Below are positions 1 to 12,000 of a DNA stretch of 36,632 nucleotides, piece after piece. The position numbers were made by a program, and so were the translations under genes. Source of the DNA: Deltaproteobacteria bacterium (lineage in GTDB: Bacteria > Desulfobacterota > BSN033 > UBA1163); the NCBI GenBank assembly GCA_020059605.1, contig JAGVBT010000072.1, forward strand, positions 1 through 36,632. Direction: 5' to 3'. Within the stretch, counting starts at the first letter, position 1. The number at the start of each line of letters is the position of its first letter. The notes under the pieces are model-generated. The model was not told the DNA's origin. It was given only the letters and a program-made list of their open reading frames with translations, and did not search any database.

Positions 1-1
1 C

Positions 2-517
2 GAAATCCGAACTTTCAGCAGGCTATTTCTTATTATTTGGATAGGCCTGCTGGTAGGTTGTGGCTACCGGATGGTCGGCAAGGAGACCCATGTGCCGCCC
101 GGAATTACATCCATCGCTATTCCCACCTTTGTCAACCAGACGTTTGAGCCGGGCATTGAGGTTCCATTCACACAGGGGTTTTTAAGGGAGTTTATTCGGG
201 ATCAGAGAGTGAAGGTAACAGGGCGGAATGAGGCGGATTCGATTCTGGAAGGGGTGATTAAGTCGTTCTATCTCTATTCCGTCGCCTATGACCGGTCCGG
301 GACTGCCCTGGAGTACCGGGCTACGGTGGTGGTCGATTTAACGTTAAAGAAAAATAACGGTGAAACGCTCTGGAGAGAGAAAGGTCTTTCCGACCACAGA
401 ACGTATCGCACCTCTTCCGATATCCTTGTAACCGAATCGAACAAAACTTCGGCCGTTCAATCGCTGGGAAGATTCATGGCAGAACGGGTTCGTAACCGGT
501 TTTTCTATAATTTTTAA
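2..517 (+). CDS. lptE: LPS-assembly lipoprotein LptE (5' end outside window)
   Basis: Outer-membrane lipoprotein that plugs the LptD barrel and helps insert lipopolysaccharide into the outer leaflet. The reading frame is open from base 2. The first codons give a hydrophobic stretch ending in Leu-Val-Gly-Cys-Gly-Tyr, a lipobox whose cysteine codon is at 59-61, so only the first few signal-peptide residues are missing. The mature part carries the family's ITSIAIPTFVNQT-like first strand and a VTGRNEADSILEG segment typical of LptE (DUF799/LptE-like fold). An ATG at 71 lies downstream of the lipobox and cannot be the true start. In related bacteria this gene often sits between leuS and holA; here efp follows after 60 bp. 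Function is assigned from the lipobox, the size and this family-like sequence. Confidence 0.82.
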   Translation, partial: EIRTFSRLFLIIWIGLLVGCGYRMVGKETHVPPGITSIAIPTFVNQTFEPGIEVPFTQGFLREFIRDQRVKVTGRNEADSILEGVIKSFYLYSVAYDRSGTALEYRATVVVDLTLKKNNGETLWREKGLSDHRTYRTSSDILVTESNKTSAVQSLGRFMAERVRNRFFYNF

Positions 518-530
518 CCCTTCTCCTTAA

Positions 531-552
531 CCCTCTCCCGATGGGGAGAGGG
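531..552. repeat. Short palindrome (CCCTCTCCC / GGGAGAGGG)
   Basis: A 9-bp perfect stem with a 4-base loop between lptE and efp. The same arms recur at 25960-25968 and 25998-26006, where they are split by foreign sequence, so this is a dispersed repeat. There is no U-tract, so a terminator role is not supported. Confidence 0.6.
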
Positions 553-577
553 GAGGGAGAGGGAGGAAGGACGGATT

Positions 578-1141
578 ATGTACACTGCTTCTGATTTGAG
601 AAAAGGCTTAAAGATAACCATCGACAATGAGCCCTACATCGTTACGGCCTTCGAATTCTCGAAACCGGGCAAGGGCCAGGCCCTCTACCGGACCAAAATG
701 AAAAATATGATCACCGGATTGACGATCGATCGAACCTATCGCGAGGGAGACACCTTTGAACCTGCCTCATTGGAAGAGAGAGGCATGCAATATCTTTACA
801 AAGAAGGGGATCATCGCTATTTCATGGACAATCAGACCTATGAACAGGCCATCATCAATGAAGATACGCTGGGAGAGGCGACCCATTTTCTCATCGACAA
901 TTTGAATGTGAAGGTGCTGATGTTCAGAGAGAAGGCCATCGGGGTGGAACTTCCGAACTTTGTTAACCTCAGGGTGATCAAGACGGAGCCCTGGGTCAAA
1001 GGCGATACCTCGAAGGCCGACTATAAACCGGCCACGATCGAAACCGGATACATTCTTCGCATCCCTCCGTTCGTACAGGAGGGGGAGTTGATCACGATTG
1101 ACACGCGAACCGGCGAGTATTCCACCCGGGTCAAGGAATAA
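578..1141 (+). CDS. efp: Elongation factor P
   Basis: EF-P binds the ribosome between the P and E sites and relieves stalling at polyproline stretches. The 187-aa length is standard for the family, with three beta domains: KOW-like N-domain (about 1-64), OB domain (about 65-127) and C-terminal OB domain ending in the conserved GEYSTRVKE. The modification loop reads KPGKGQA, with the lysine at position 32 in the place of E. coli Lys34, which EpmA beta-lysylates. A purine-rich site (GGAGGAAGG) lies upstream of the ATG. The next gene, 4 bp after the stop, is epmA, and a KamA/EpmB-type aminomutase lies at 20.3-21.4 kb, so this EF-P is probably the beta-lysylated type rather than the rhamnosylated (Arg32) or unmodified type. 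Confidence 0.97.
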   Translation: MYTASDLRKGLKITIDNEPYIVTAFEFSKPGKGQALYRTKMKNMITGLTIDRTYREGDTFEPASLEERGMQYLYKEGDHRYFMDNQTYEQAIINEDTLGEATHFLIDNLNVKVLMFREKAIGVELPNFVNLRVIKTEPWVKGDTSKADYKPATIETGYILRIPPFVQEGELITIDTRTGEYSTRVKE

Positions 1142-1145
1142 GTTC

Positions 1146-2069
1146 GTGATAAATAACTGGCCATTGGCCGGGCGAAAGACCGCCCTTCGGCAGAGGGCAA
1201 GGATCATCGGGAACATAAGACAATTCTTCAATGGACGGGGATACCTGGAAGTCGAGACCCCTCACCGTATTCCTGCTCCCGCCCCTGAATCCCATATCGA
1301 CCCCGTTCCCTCGGGCAAATGGTTTCTCCATTCCTCCCCGGAACTCTGCATGAAGCGAATGCTTGCCGCAGGGTATCAGAAAATCTTCCAAATCTGCCGT
1401 TGCTGGAGAGGAGGAGAGAGGGGAAGCCAGCACGTCCCGGAATTCACCCTTCTGGAATGGTACCGGACGAGAAGCGATTATCTCGCTCTTATGGATGAAT
1501 GCGAGGTTATGATTCAAACTTTAGCTGCTGACTTCGGAATGGGCGAGAAGATTACTTACCAGGGCCAACACATTAACCTTACGTCACCATGGGAGAGGGT
1601 GACTGTCGAAGAGGCATTTCGACGTTACGCCAGGATTTCAGTAGGGGAAGCTCTTCGGCAGGATCTTTTCGATGAGTTGATGGTTCGGGAGATCGAACCA
1701 CGACTCGGAGTTGAAAAACCTACTTTTCTTTATGATTATCCATCTGAACGCAGATCGTTGGCGCGTTTAAAAAAAGAAGACCCCACGGTGGCAGAACGTT
1801 TTGAACTCTATCTGGGAGGCCTTGAGATCGCCAATGCCTTCTCCGAATTGGCCGATGCGGAGGAACAAAGGAAAGTCTTCGAGTCGGAAAGGGAAACCCG
1901 CCGGTCATTAGGGAAGGAAATTTACCCTTTGCCCGAAAGGTTCTTGGCCGAATTGGAGCAGATGCCTCCGTCGGCTGGGATCGCTCTGGGAGTGGACCGG
2001 CTGGTGATGGTTTTATTGAATGCAGAAACGATTGATGAAGTGGTCGCCTTTACCCCGGAAGAACTTTAG
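1146..2069 (+). CDS. epmA: EF-P lysine ligase EpmA (lysyl-tRNA synthetase paralogue; PoxA/GenX)
   Basis: Class II aminoacyl-tRNA-synthetase-like enzyme that activates (R)-beta-lysine with ATP and attaches it to the EF-P loop lysine. About 307 aa, with only the catalytic core and no anticodon-binding domain, as in E. coli EpmA (325 aa). Motif 2 reads FQICRCWRGGERGSQHVPEF, then TLLEWYR; motif 3 is GIALGVDRLVM near the C-terminus; GLEIANAFSEL is the family's active-site helix. I chose the GTG at 1146 because AAGGAA sits about 8 bases upstream. The earlier in-frame ATG at 1098 lies inside efp and would add 16 residues unlike the family. Tight coupling to efp (4-bp gap) supports co-transcription. 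The stop codon lies inside an 18-bp direct repeat next to the transposase element. Confidence 0.93.
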   Translation: MINNWPLAGRKTALRQRARIIGNIRQFFNGRGYLEVETPHRIPAPAPESHIDPVPSGKWFLHSSPELCMKRMLAAGYQKIFQICRCWRGGERGSQHVPEFTLLEWYRTRSDYLALMDECEVMIQTLAADFGMGEKITYQGQHINLTSPWERVTVEEAFRRYARISVGEALRQDLFDELMVREIEPRLGVEKPTFLYDYPSERRSLARLKKEDPTVAERFELYLGGLEIANAFSELADAEEQRKVFESERETRRSLGKEIYPLPERFLAELEQMPPSAGIALGVDRLVMVLLNAETIDEVVAFTPEEL

Positions 2070-2102
2070 ACAGGGCAGGGGTCATAGACAGGGAAGGGGT
2101 CA
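2067..2102. repeat. Tandem 18-bp direct repeat at the edge of the transposase element
   Basis: Two adjacent 18-bp copies (2067-2084 and 2085-2102) differ at one base. The first copy contains the epmA stop codon; the second overlaps the start of the long inverted repeat at 2096. It looks like a duplication tied to the arrival or slippage of the element. Confidence 0.65.
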
Positions 2103-3033
2103 GGTCTTGCAATCATATATTTGGTTTTCTATCCCCTTCCACCCGTTTTATTGCGCGGCTCACCGTCGCATAATGAAAACCTAGATGGTCCCCAATCTCC
2201 TTCATCGTATACCCATAACGAACATAGGCATCATAAATCGTTCTATCCTCAGTGGGCCTCTCCTTCTCATTATCCCCTCTAAAGAGTTCCCTCAAAGAAG
2301 GTCTCGCCACATATCTCTGAACCCTGGGAACCTCCTTTATACTTTCTTTCTTATCAACTAACTCACTGAGCTTATTGATAAATTGATCCGTTCCCAAAAA
2401 TATTTGTCCCCTTAATGCCTCCCATGGCGACTCCTTACCCACCCCCTCCATGACAAACCTCTTGTATTTCTCAATAGCCGCTCTCTTTTCCCCACCAAAT
2501 TGTGAGAGAACCCAATCCACAGTCAAAAAAGAAGGCTTTTTTACCAACCTTATCGTAGCCCTATAACTGCTCCATCTCCACTGCTCAGGCCTATTTATTA
2601 AACCAGCCCGCTCGGGGTTTAAGACTACATACCGGCACAAAGATAATAAATGATACTCCTTCTCCACAAGAATCGCCTTATATCTGCCCTGAAACAGATG
2701 CCCCACCCGTCTATACCTCTGGTTGAAGCCTTGAGTATAGACCCCGTTCAATTCTCTCATCCCTATGGATAAATTCCCTTCAGGGGTTTCGATCAGAAGA
2801 TGATAGTGATTCTCCATGAGACAGTAAGCATGACAGAGCCAATTGAACCTCTCCACAACCATCGAAAGAACATCTAAAAATCCACCCCTATCCTCATCAT
2901 CGATGAAGATAGCTTGCCTGGCATTGCCTCTGGACGTGACATGGTAGAGCGCCCCTGGAAATTCAATTCTTAAAGGTCTCGCCATATGAATCCACTATAT
3001 CAAATGAAAAGTATGATTGCAAGACCTGACCCC
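2096..3033 (-). mobile_element. RAYT-type element bounded by 22-bp perfect inverted repeats
   Basis: Bases 2096-2117 and 3012-3033 are exact reverse complements over 22 bp (outer end GGGGTCAGG, inner end AATCATA). They enclose only the transposase gene and ~25-30 bp on each side. REP-associated tyrosine transposases are usually flanked by REP-like palindromes in inverted order; here the flanks are simple long inverted repeats. No clear target-site duplication is seen, as expected for HUH/Y1 chemistry. Confidence 0.75.
2113..2985 (-). CDS. REP-associated tyrosine transposase (Y1_Tnp / IS200-like) with C-terminal helix-turn-helix
   Basis: Single-strand HUH transposase of the RAYT family, which cuts and joins REP-like hairpin DNA through one tyrosine. 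The 290-aa protein opens with the hallmark MARPLRIEFPGALYHVTSRGN. The metal-binding HUH motif is His60-Tyr-His62 in MENHYHLL; candidate nucleophiles are Tyr111 or Tyr119 in the helix EYHLLSLCRYVVLNPERAGL. Residues about 240-285 form a helix-turn-helix (YTMKEIGDHLGFHYATVSRAIKR), the C-terminal extension often misnamed DnaA-like in annotations. No strong ribosome-binding site precedes the ATG. The gene appears intact, so the element may still be active. It lies between epmA and the glucan synthase, convergent with epmA. Confidence 0.92.
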   Translation of the reverse strand: MARPLRIEFPGALYHVTSRGNARQAIFIDDEDRGGFLDVLSMVVERFNWLCHAYCLMENHYHLLIETPEGNLSIGMRELNGVYTQGFNQRYRRVGHLFQGRYKAILVEKEYHLLSLCRYVVLNPERAGLINRPEQWRWSSYRATIRLVKKPSFLTVDWVLSQFGGEKRAAIEKYKRFVMEGVGKESPWEALRGQIFLGTDQFINKLSELVDKKESIKEVPRVQRYVARPSLRELFRGDNEKERPTEDRTIYDAYVRYGYTMKEIGDHLGFHYATVSRAIKRVEGDRKPNI

Positions 3034-3095
3034 ACCTGCTTCTATTTGATCACTGTGCGATCCGCGTAAAGGTGCCTATCGGCAGGATGGACATC

Positions 3096-6000
3096 TCAAG
3101 CCGCATGCTCCGGCTTCCCCATGTGCACGAGGATCCGATGCTTGACCAGGCCCCGATCCAATGGGATCACCCCATCCCGCATGCGCTGGCCATCCATCTC
3201 CACCCACAACACACCTCGCTCGCAGCCTTCCGGGTTCTCGACCTGGATCTCGTAGATCGCTTCACCGTGACGATAGCGCAGGTGGAAGCCCTCCCACCAC
3301 CCGGGGATGACCGGGTCCAACCATAGGTGCTCCCCGCGCACCTTCAAACCCAGGACCTCTTCAACCCAGGCTCGGTACATCCACGCCGCCGAACCCGTAT
3401 ACCAAGACCAACCTCCCTGACCGATCCGCCCGGGCAATCGGTACACGTCGGCTGCGACCACATAGGGCTCAAGCCCATAGCGCCACACTGTTTCCGGATC
3501 ACGCGCCCGCTCAATCGGGTTGAGGATGCGCAGCATTTTCGCCGCCCGTGTGCCATCCCCTCGACGTGCCAAGGCCATGGCAAACCACAGGGCGGCGTGA
3601 GTGTACTGACCTCCGTTCTCCCGAACCCCCGGAGGGTACCCCTGCATGTATCCGGGTGACGGCTCCGATCTGTCAAAGGGAGGCATTAAGAGCAGCGCCA
3701 GACCCTCATCCTCGCGAACGAGATGTTTCCACGCTGATTCTAAAGCCCTATCCGCGCGATCCGTGTCGGCGGCTCCACTCAGACAAGCCCAAGATTGCGG
3801 CAGGGAATCAATCTTCGCCTCTTTATTCGCCGAAGAGCCAAGCGGCGTGCCATCGTCGAAGGTCGCCCGAAGATACCACTCTCCGTCCCATCCTGCTCGC
3901 TCGACACGCTGAATCAGCGCCTTTCTAGCTTGTTGATAGGACTGGCTTAGATCTGGCCGACCCAGTCGCTCAGACAACTCGATCATACCCTGAAGCACAT
4001 CCGCCATGAACCACGCCAGCCAAACGCTCTCCCCTTTGCCTCCGGCACCCACCAGGTTCATCCCATCGTTCCAGTCCCCTGTTCCCATCAGGGGCAAACC
4101 ATGAGGCCCAAAGGTCATGCTACGCGTGACGGCGCGCCGGCAGTGCTCAAACAGCGTGGCGTGTTCAAGCGCGACCTCCGGCGTAAAGAACATCTCGTGC
4201 TGATCGCCTTCCAGCGTGGGCCCGTCGAGGAAGGGAACCTCCGTGTGCAAGAGGTCCACATCGCCGGTGGCCCGAATGTATTGAGTGACGACGTAGGGCA
4301 GCCACAGGGGGTCGTCGGAGATCCGCGAGCGGACACCCGCGCCGCTTGGTGGATGCCACCAGTGCTGGACATCGCCTTCTTTGAACTGACGGCTCGCCGC
4401 GAGCAGGATGTGCTGGCGCGCCAGCCCGGGAGACGCGTAAAGGAATGCCATAACGTCCTGCAGTTGATCGCGGAAGCCGAATGCACCGCCGGACTGGTAA
4501 AAGGCGGAACGTCCCCAGATCCGACAGCTCAGGCCTTGGTACAAGAGCCAACGGTTGATCAGAAAGTCCGCTGCCAGCTCGGGGGTGTGCACTTCGATCG
4601 TGCCCAACAGATCATCCCACCACGCTTTCGTATGGGTAAACGCAGTCTCGAGTGCCAAGCCTTCCCGGTAGATGAAAACCCGCTTGTGGACCTCCTCCAA
4701 CGACTCGGCCTGGCCCAACATGCACGTGATCTCAGCCTTCTCTCCAGGAGCGAGTTCAACCGTAACCTGCAGCGCCGCACACGGATCGAGTCCCGCCCCC
4801 GTCCGACGTGATAGCCCGGTCCGCTCCATCGCCGCCGGGCTACTGAGCGAGCCGTTGCGCCCAACGAAGGACGTGCGGTCGCCGGTGTAAGACTTCGCAG
4901 GCGGGTTGATGGCCGCAAAGGCGATCCGATCCCCGTATTCGGGGTGGTAGCGATTCCGAGCGATCAGGGCGTGCACTTCGTCATCCCACTGGGTCAGGAC
5001 GTGCATCTGGGAGGATTCGCGGTTCTCGCCCAGTGTCCACTCCACATAGTACGTCACCGACAGTCTGCGACGCCGGGAGGAATCATTCCTCAACCGCAGC
5101 CTCTGCAGCTTGATCGGCTCTCCCCCGTTCTCATCCACCGGAACGAAGACCGTCAGCTCCTGCTCGATCCCTTGACTGTTATGCTCGAAGACCGTGTACC
5201 CCGTCCCATGCCTTGCCCGATAAGCGGTCTCTTCGCGGATCGGCGACGGGGTTGGCGTCCAGGTGACACCGGTCTCCTCGTCCCGGATGTACACCGCCTC
5301 AGACGGCGGATCCATGACAGGGTCGTTCGACCATTGCGTCAGACGATTGCGCTGGCTGTTGCCATACCAGGTGAAGCCAGACCCCGTTTCGCTGACCAAT
5401 GTGCCGAAGGTGGGGTTGGCAATGACGTTCACCCAGGGTGCAGGCGTGTGGGTGTTGGGGCCGAGATAGATCGCGTATTCACGCCCATCCGGGGTAAAAC
5501 CGCCCAGGCTGTTGAAGTAGGGCAGATCCATGAAGGGCAGCGAAGCCGAAGGCTCCCGGGGAGCCCGTTTCTTGGCCGCGGGTTCCGACATCTCGGGAAC
5601 CTCCACAGGCACGCCCTGGAGTAACGTGCCGCGGGCCGCCACCATCACTACACTCGCAGCGGCCATGAGCAGCGTCAGATCTTCCTCCGGGATTTGATCC
5701 GCGCTGCGCAAGAAAATCCCACCGGGCTGATCCTTCCCCGTATACGTCGAATGCGCCTGGATCAGGTCATCAAGTCGTTGACGCAACGGTTGCTCATAGC
5801 CGACCGCCTCTTCGTTGAGAATCACCAGGTCTGCCGTCAACCCATGCATCCGCCAATAGGTATGCGCCTGGAGGATCTGACGGACCAGGCTGATATCCCG
5901 CGCCTCGCCAACGGTGATCAGGACCATCGGCAAGTCGCCCGAGATTCCATAGGGCCATAAGCCGGCTTGGCCCTTGCGGTTTTCTTCGATGCGTTCGGCG

Positions 6001-9000
6001 GGAGGGCGCAGGAGGGGGTTGGGAAACAGCAGGTGGCTGGCGAGCTGCTGGAAGCGGCGAGCTTCGTCGGGCTGGATGCGAAGCAATCGCAACTCAAGCT
6101 GTGCAGAGGCCCAGGCGAAATCCATCGCCCGATCGATTGTATGGGGATCGCTGTACTTACTCATCAGTCCTAAGACCTGGTGGCGTGTTTCGCCGGCGGC
6201 GAGAACCAAGGAAATCTGAGCACGCTGGCCTGGACCGAGAGTCAGGCCCTGGCGCAGGCTGAGGATCGGGTCCAGGACAAAACCCTGGCTATTGCTGGGC
6301 TTCTGGAGGACCCCCATTGGATTCGCGAGCGTCCGTCCTCGGCCGATGAATCGGCGCCGGTCGGTCTCGAACTGCAAGGCTTCGTCCTCGGCGTGTTCAA
6401 CCGTAAGGCGGTGTGCAACGTAAATGGGTGGGTCGTCTTTCGCGCGAGGTCGGCGGCTCGCAAGGAGGGCTTGATGTTTAGGCACCGCCTCGGTTTGGAT
6501 GAACAGCTTGTTGAATGCCGGATGCTGCCGGTCTGCGTTGTGCGGCGCGAGCGAGAGTTCAACGTAGCTCGTGAGATTGAGACGACGGGTGCGAAGGGAC
6601 CGATTGATCAGGGTGACCCGGCGAATCTCAACGTCATCTTCCGGAGAGACAACGACCTCCGTTTCGATTTGAATGCCGTTATCAGTGCGTCGGAACACGG
6701 CACGGTCGAGTGCGAAGTTGGCGGAGTACGCCTCAACCTTCCCGCCGACTGGGTGATACGTGTTGGACCACAGTCGATCCGAGTCGGCCTCATGGATGTA
6801 GCAGAAGGTTCCCCAGGGATCCTGAGTCCTATCCGACCTCCAGCGTGTGATCTCACAGTCGCCCCATCGACTGTATCCCCCTCCTGCGTTCGTGATCATC
6901 AGGCAATAGCGACCATTGCAAAGGAGTTGGGTTTTGGGCATGCTCGTATGGGGGGTATCGAATTTGCTGACCGATGGGGATACTTCGTCGACGCTCTCCG
7001 GCAAAGACATTCTCTCTCGCGTGGAGATGTGGTGCAGCGGAGACAGGATCGGGATGCGTTCATAGAGCAGGGGCTCAACGGCACGCACGCGTGCGTCGGC
7101 ATAGAAATGGCGCTGGATAGAATTGCCATGGAGGAAGTTGGCCAGTGACAGGAAACCCATGCCTTGATGATGTGCCAGGTAGGCTTGAATGATCAACCCA
7201 CGCTCGCCCTCACGACTCGGTTGACGGCTGAAGTCCATCGCTTCGTAGTAACCGTAATCGTTCAACAGCCCCAGGCCGGCCAGTCGTTTCAGATTCTGCA
7301 CGGCCTCTCTCGGCGCAACGCTGAGCGCCAGAAGGGTGGCATAGGGCGAGACGACCACCTTTTCCTCTAAGCCGCGCTTCAATCCGAGTTCCGGTACGCC
7401 AAAGGCCTTATATTGATAGGTCTTGTTGAGGTCCAGATCCCCGAAGGCAGACTCCGAGATCCCCCACGGCACACGACGCTGACGGCCGTAAGCAATGTGG
7501 ATCGCCACCGCTTCCCTCGCCGCTTTATCCAGGAGCGAGTTCTCCTGGGAGCGTTGGAAAATCAGCGGCATCAGATATTCGAACATGGTCCCGGTCCAGC
7601 TGAGCAGCACCCGGCGCCGACCGATTGCACCGTAGGGTCGACTCATGGAGAACCAATGCTCAACCGGGACATCACCCCGAGCGATGGCGACGAAACTCCC
7701 AAGCCGCGCCTCACTCGCCAGGAGATCGTAGTAGGAGCGATCTAAGCGGCCTTCGGAAACATTGTAGCCGATTGAGAACAACCGTCGTTCGGAATCATAC
7801 AAGAAGCGCATATTGATCGATTCGGATAACTCGCGTCCGTCCTGGATGAGCCGCTCGCCCAAACCCAGGATTTCACCGGCCAGCCATCGCGACCTGGCGA
7901 AGGACCCCAGCAGGCGGTCAAGCCATTCGAAGAGGGGGCGGGCGGCTGGTGGAGCCTGCTCGCGGATCGATTGGAGGATCGGAATACAGTCGATGGACCC
8001 GTGAGCAAGATCGAGAAGCGAAGGCGCGTGAGACATAGCCTGGTGGATGGCGACCAGGGCTTCAAGGCCCAGAGGGGTGATCTCATCCTCCTTTTTTTCA
8101 TCGAGGATTTCGATCCAGGTGAGATAGCGATCCGTGATCCTTAGCCAGGCCGATACCTGCTCCTTCACTTGCCTGGCCCAATAAGCCGCTCCCGTTTCAA
8201 CCTCGGCGGACTCACGAGCTGCATCGGACAGAACCTTTGCGCCACTCTCCACCCGCCGCAGCAGGCGAAGCGCGTCGGCGATACGAGCCGGCGGGGTTTC
8301 CCACGTGCGCATCAGTTCGTTGAGGGCGTGACCATCCAGACCCGAATTGCTTTCCTGTTCGACGACCTGTTTCAGGATTTCCCCGGTATCCCGCAGGCCG
8401 TCAAAAGCTTTCCCATCCAAGATAGGGGCCTGAATCAGCTTGTCCAGTCCGTGCTCCAGTGACCATAAGGCACCCAGCAGGTTTCCGCTGTCTACGGAGG
8501 ACACGTAGCGAGGTTCGAGAGGGGTCAGGGTTTGAACATCGTACCAATTCAGCAGATGGCCCTCATAGCGGTCCAGTTTGCCGATCGTCTCCATGGTATG
8601 GGTCAGCTTTTCGACGACCTGATCCGCAGTCATATACCCGAAATCATGTGCGGATAGTGCGCTGAGCATCCAGAGACCGATGTTGGTTGGACTGGTGCGC
8701 ATCGCCAGTTGATTCTGTGGGGAGACCTGGTAGTTGTCCGGTGGAAGCCAAGACGTGTCATCGCTGATAAAGTCCGAGAAATAGCGCCAGGTTCGTCGTG
8801 CCACCTTCCTCAGGAACCGCTGATCCTTTTGAGGCAACAGTAGTTGCTTTTGCTTCGCCTGCGGTCGAAGGTTCAAGAGCCAGCCGATCAAAGGGGATAG
8901 GAACCACAAGACGAGCCAGGGGCTGGCCATCGCAAAGCTGGATGGCATCCAGCGCTGCACCGCCCAACCCACGATCCCACTGAATAGGCTCGCCAGACCC

Positions 9001-12000
9001 AAAGAAGCTACGAACAATGGCTGCCCACGCGGGGCGCTCCTATGGGTCGCCTGGGCCGAAGTCCACTCGAGCAACCCCCGCCGAGAGATGAGGCGGCGAT
9101 ACCAGACCCGCACAATGGCATCCAGAGCCAGCCAGGCCTGGTGCATAAGTAACGCCGCATCAGCAACCGTCCGCAGCAGGTCGTGCGCCACCTTCGGGAA
9201 GGAGAAGCTCCTCAGCCCATGGCGGGTGGTCGCCATGGTGAAGGGCTGCGCGAAAGGGTGAAAGAGCAACTGCATGGCGACCACAAGCGTAGAGATCCAC
9301 CCCATCTGAGAAGAAGTCAGCCAGGAGGCTATGAGCAAGCCCAGGCTGGTCGTGGGTATCAGGCTCCGGCGCAAGTTGTCGAAAACCTTCCAACGGTCGA
9401 ACCAGGAGAGCAGATTTGGCGCTCGCCGCCCTCCAGGTTGGGGAACCCGCGGCAAAATCCAATCCGAGATTTGCCAATCACCGCGAATCCAACGATGCTG
9501 CCGGCGGGTGTAGTTCAAGTAACCCTGCGGGAATTCATCATAGAGCTCAATATCACTGGCCAGGCCCACCCGGACGTGAGCGCCTTCAATCAAATCATGG
9601 CTCAGCAACCACTCTTCAGGAAACCTTCCGGACAGCACTCGACTGAAGGCGCGCACATCATAGATACCCTTGCCATGGTAGGAGCCTTCACCGGCCAGAT
9701 CCTGATTGACATCGGAAACGGCCTTGGTGTATGGGTCAATACCGACCGCGTCTGCGAAGAGCCGGCTGAAAAGCGAGGCATTCGTGCTCGGAAGCGTTGG
9801 GCTCACGCGCGGTTGGATGATGGTGTATGTGCCTGCCAGGATCCTGCCTGCGGCATCAAAGCGCGGCTGATTGAGAGGGTGTGCCAGGGTCTCGATCATC
9901 CTGCGGGCAGTGCCAAGAGGCAGCTGTGTGTCGCTGTCCAACGTGATGACGAACCTCACATTGGACAGATGATCCGGGTCGCCGACGTATACCAAACGAC
10001 CGGCATCTTCAGGTCGCGTTCCATCGATCAGACGATTGAGTTCTTCTATCTTCCCGCGTTTGCGTTCCCAGCCGATGAATTTCTGCTCGGATTCACTCCA
10101 GGTGCGGTTCCGATGGAAAAGGAAGAAACGCTGACCGCCATACCGATGGTTCAGAGCTTGGAGGCTCCCGGTCATAGTCTGGAGCAGGCTTTCATCGTCC
10201 TCACGATGCGCCTGATCCGAATCGGTGTAGTCCGTGAAGAGACTGAAGAGCAGATTGCTTTCTTTGTTGGCCAGGTACCGGATTTCTAACTTCTCCACTT
10301 CTGCCCGGATTGTCTCCGTGTTCCCTAGAAAACCGGGCACAACGACTAACGTTCGAAATGCGTCAGGAATGCCCGAAACCTCAAAATCCATCTTTGGAAG
10401 GGCTCGGGGTGGAAGGAGCCGCATGACGAGGTAATTCAAAACCTCGAGCGCGAGTTGGCTGGCGGGGATCAGCAATAGGAGGGCGATCACAAGCCGGATC
10501 CCGGGCGTCTGTCCGCGCAGACCCAGCAGGACGATCAGGGAGATGGATACAGCGGAGAAGAGGCTGAGCCCAAGAAAGTAAACTGCAGAATGATGGCGGT
10601 ATACCCACTGCAGGACGCGGAAACGCGGCCCCTCCTGGCAGCCTATGAGCTGCGCAAGGTCGGGCCTTCCTTCGCCTATCAGATAGGTCCCGACGTGGAT
10701 CCGCCGGTCATCTTCCACCGCTTCACGTGCGGCTTGCGTTGCCAGCTCGATGGCGCGTTGTGCGACCTGGTCTTCCGCCTGACCGGACCCACGGGCGAGT
10801 TCTTCAATCGCCCGACGGTAGCGATCGCGTGTGTCAAAATCCATCTTGGAATAAACGCCGGATGGATCGAATCGAAGCAGCCGCTCCACGCGGCTGAGAC
10901 GTTCGAAGATCCCTCTCCAATCCAACAGGGCGAGCTGGCGCAAGCTAGTAAATGCGTTGCCGATAGAGATCTGATCCTTCGTCTGGCGGTTTTGCTCACG
11001 CAGGTTGATCTCGCTCAGGGGCTTGCGGTAAATGCGTTCCAACCAGCTCTGGACCGGCGCTAACACGGCGTCTTCGTCGTAGAGATGATCCACCAGTTGA
11101 GAAGCGAAGTAAGGGCTCGGGCCGGGTTGGGTTGCAGCGAGCTCTGCCAGGATAGAGAAGAGCTGTTTGGGATCTCGCCGGTTGGCCGTAATGAGCCTGT
11201 TCGCCCAGAAGTCGGCGCTCTCACCTTCCCGCAGCTCGGTCAGAGCGCTGGCGGCAAGATCCCGGATGCTCTCAATCAACGCGATGCGCAGCATCTGGGG
11301 GACAGCCCAGAGCTCGCCAATCGTCAGTGTGTGCACCACCGACTGATAGGTCTCAATAAATGCAACGATGTTCTCCCGGTCTACGCGCAATTCCGTATAG
11401 GAGACGAGTTCCTTCACCAGACCGTAGATGCGCGGCAGGCCCCGGTAGGGCTTGTTGGCGAGCGCCGGCAGCTCCTGGTAAAAACGCCGAGGAAGATTCA
11501 GCTGAACGTCGCGGGCGTTGCTCTCGATGACGTACTCATTATCGAGGATCCACTCGGCGGTCGGAGGCGCACCCTGTTCCAGTCGACTCGCTTCGGAGAG
11601 ATCCAGGCATACCTGATGGATCCATTGGTGGGCGTTTTCGACCCGCCTGAGCAACTCAGCGTTCGGCCGAGGCCTTGGGTCCACTTCGTGGTCTATGGCC
11701 AGGCGCTGGACATGCTCCTGGATCTGCGTCGCAGAGAGCGGCACCCCGGGGCTTCGCACTTCTCCAATTGGATTCTCGCGCTTCGGATGTAGGACGAAGA
11801 CTGCGGGCGGGATGTCTCCGGTTTCTCGAAGTACCGCCACTGGGAATCGCAGTGTTTCAATCGGCGACTGAAGGATCAAGACGGTCTCCTCGGACACTAA
11901 CCAACGTGCTTGATCCTCAAGCAGCCTTCGCTCGACACCGTACTTCGATCGCCGTATCCACACCCGACCGAAGAGGGTTCCGATCAACCCACCCGCAAAG

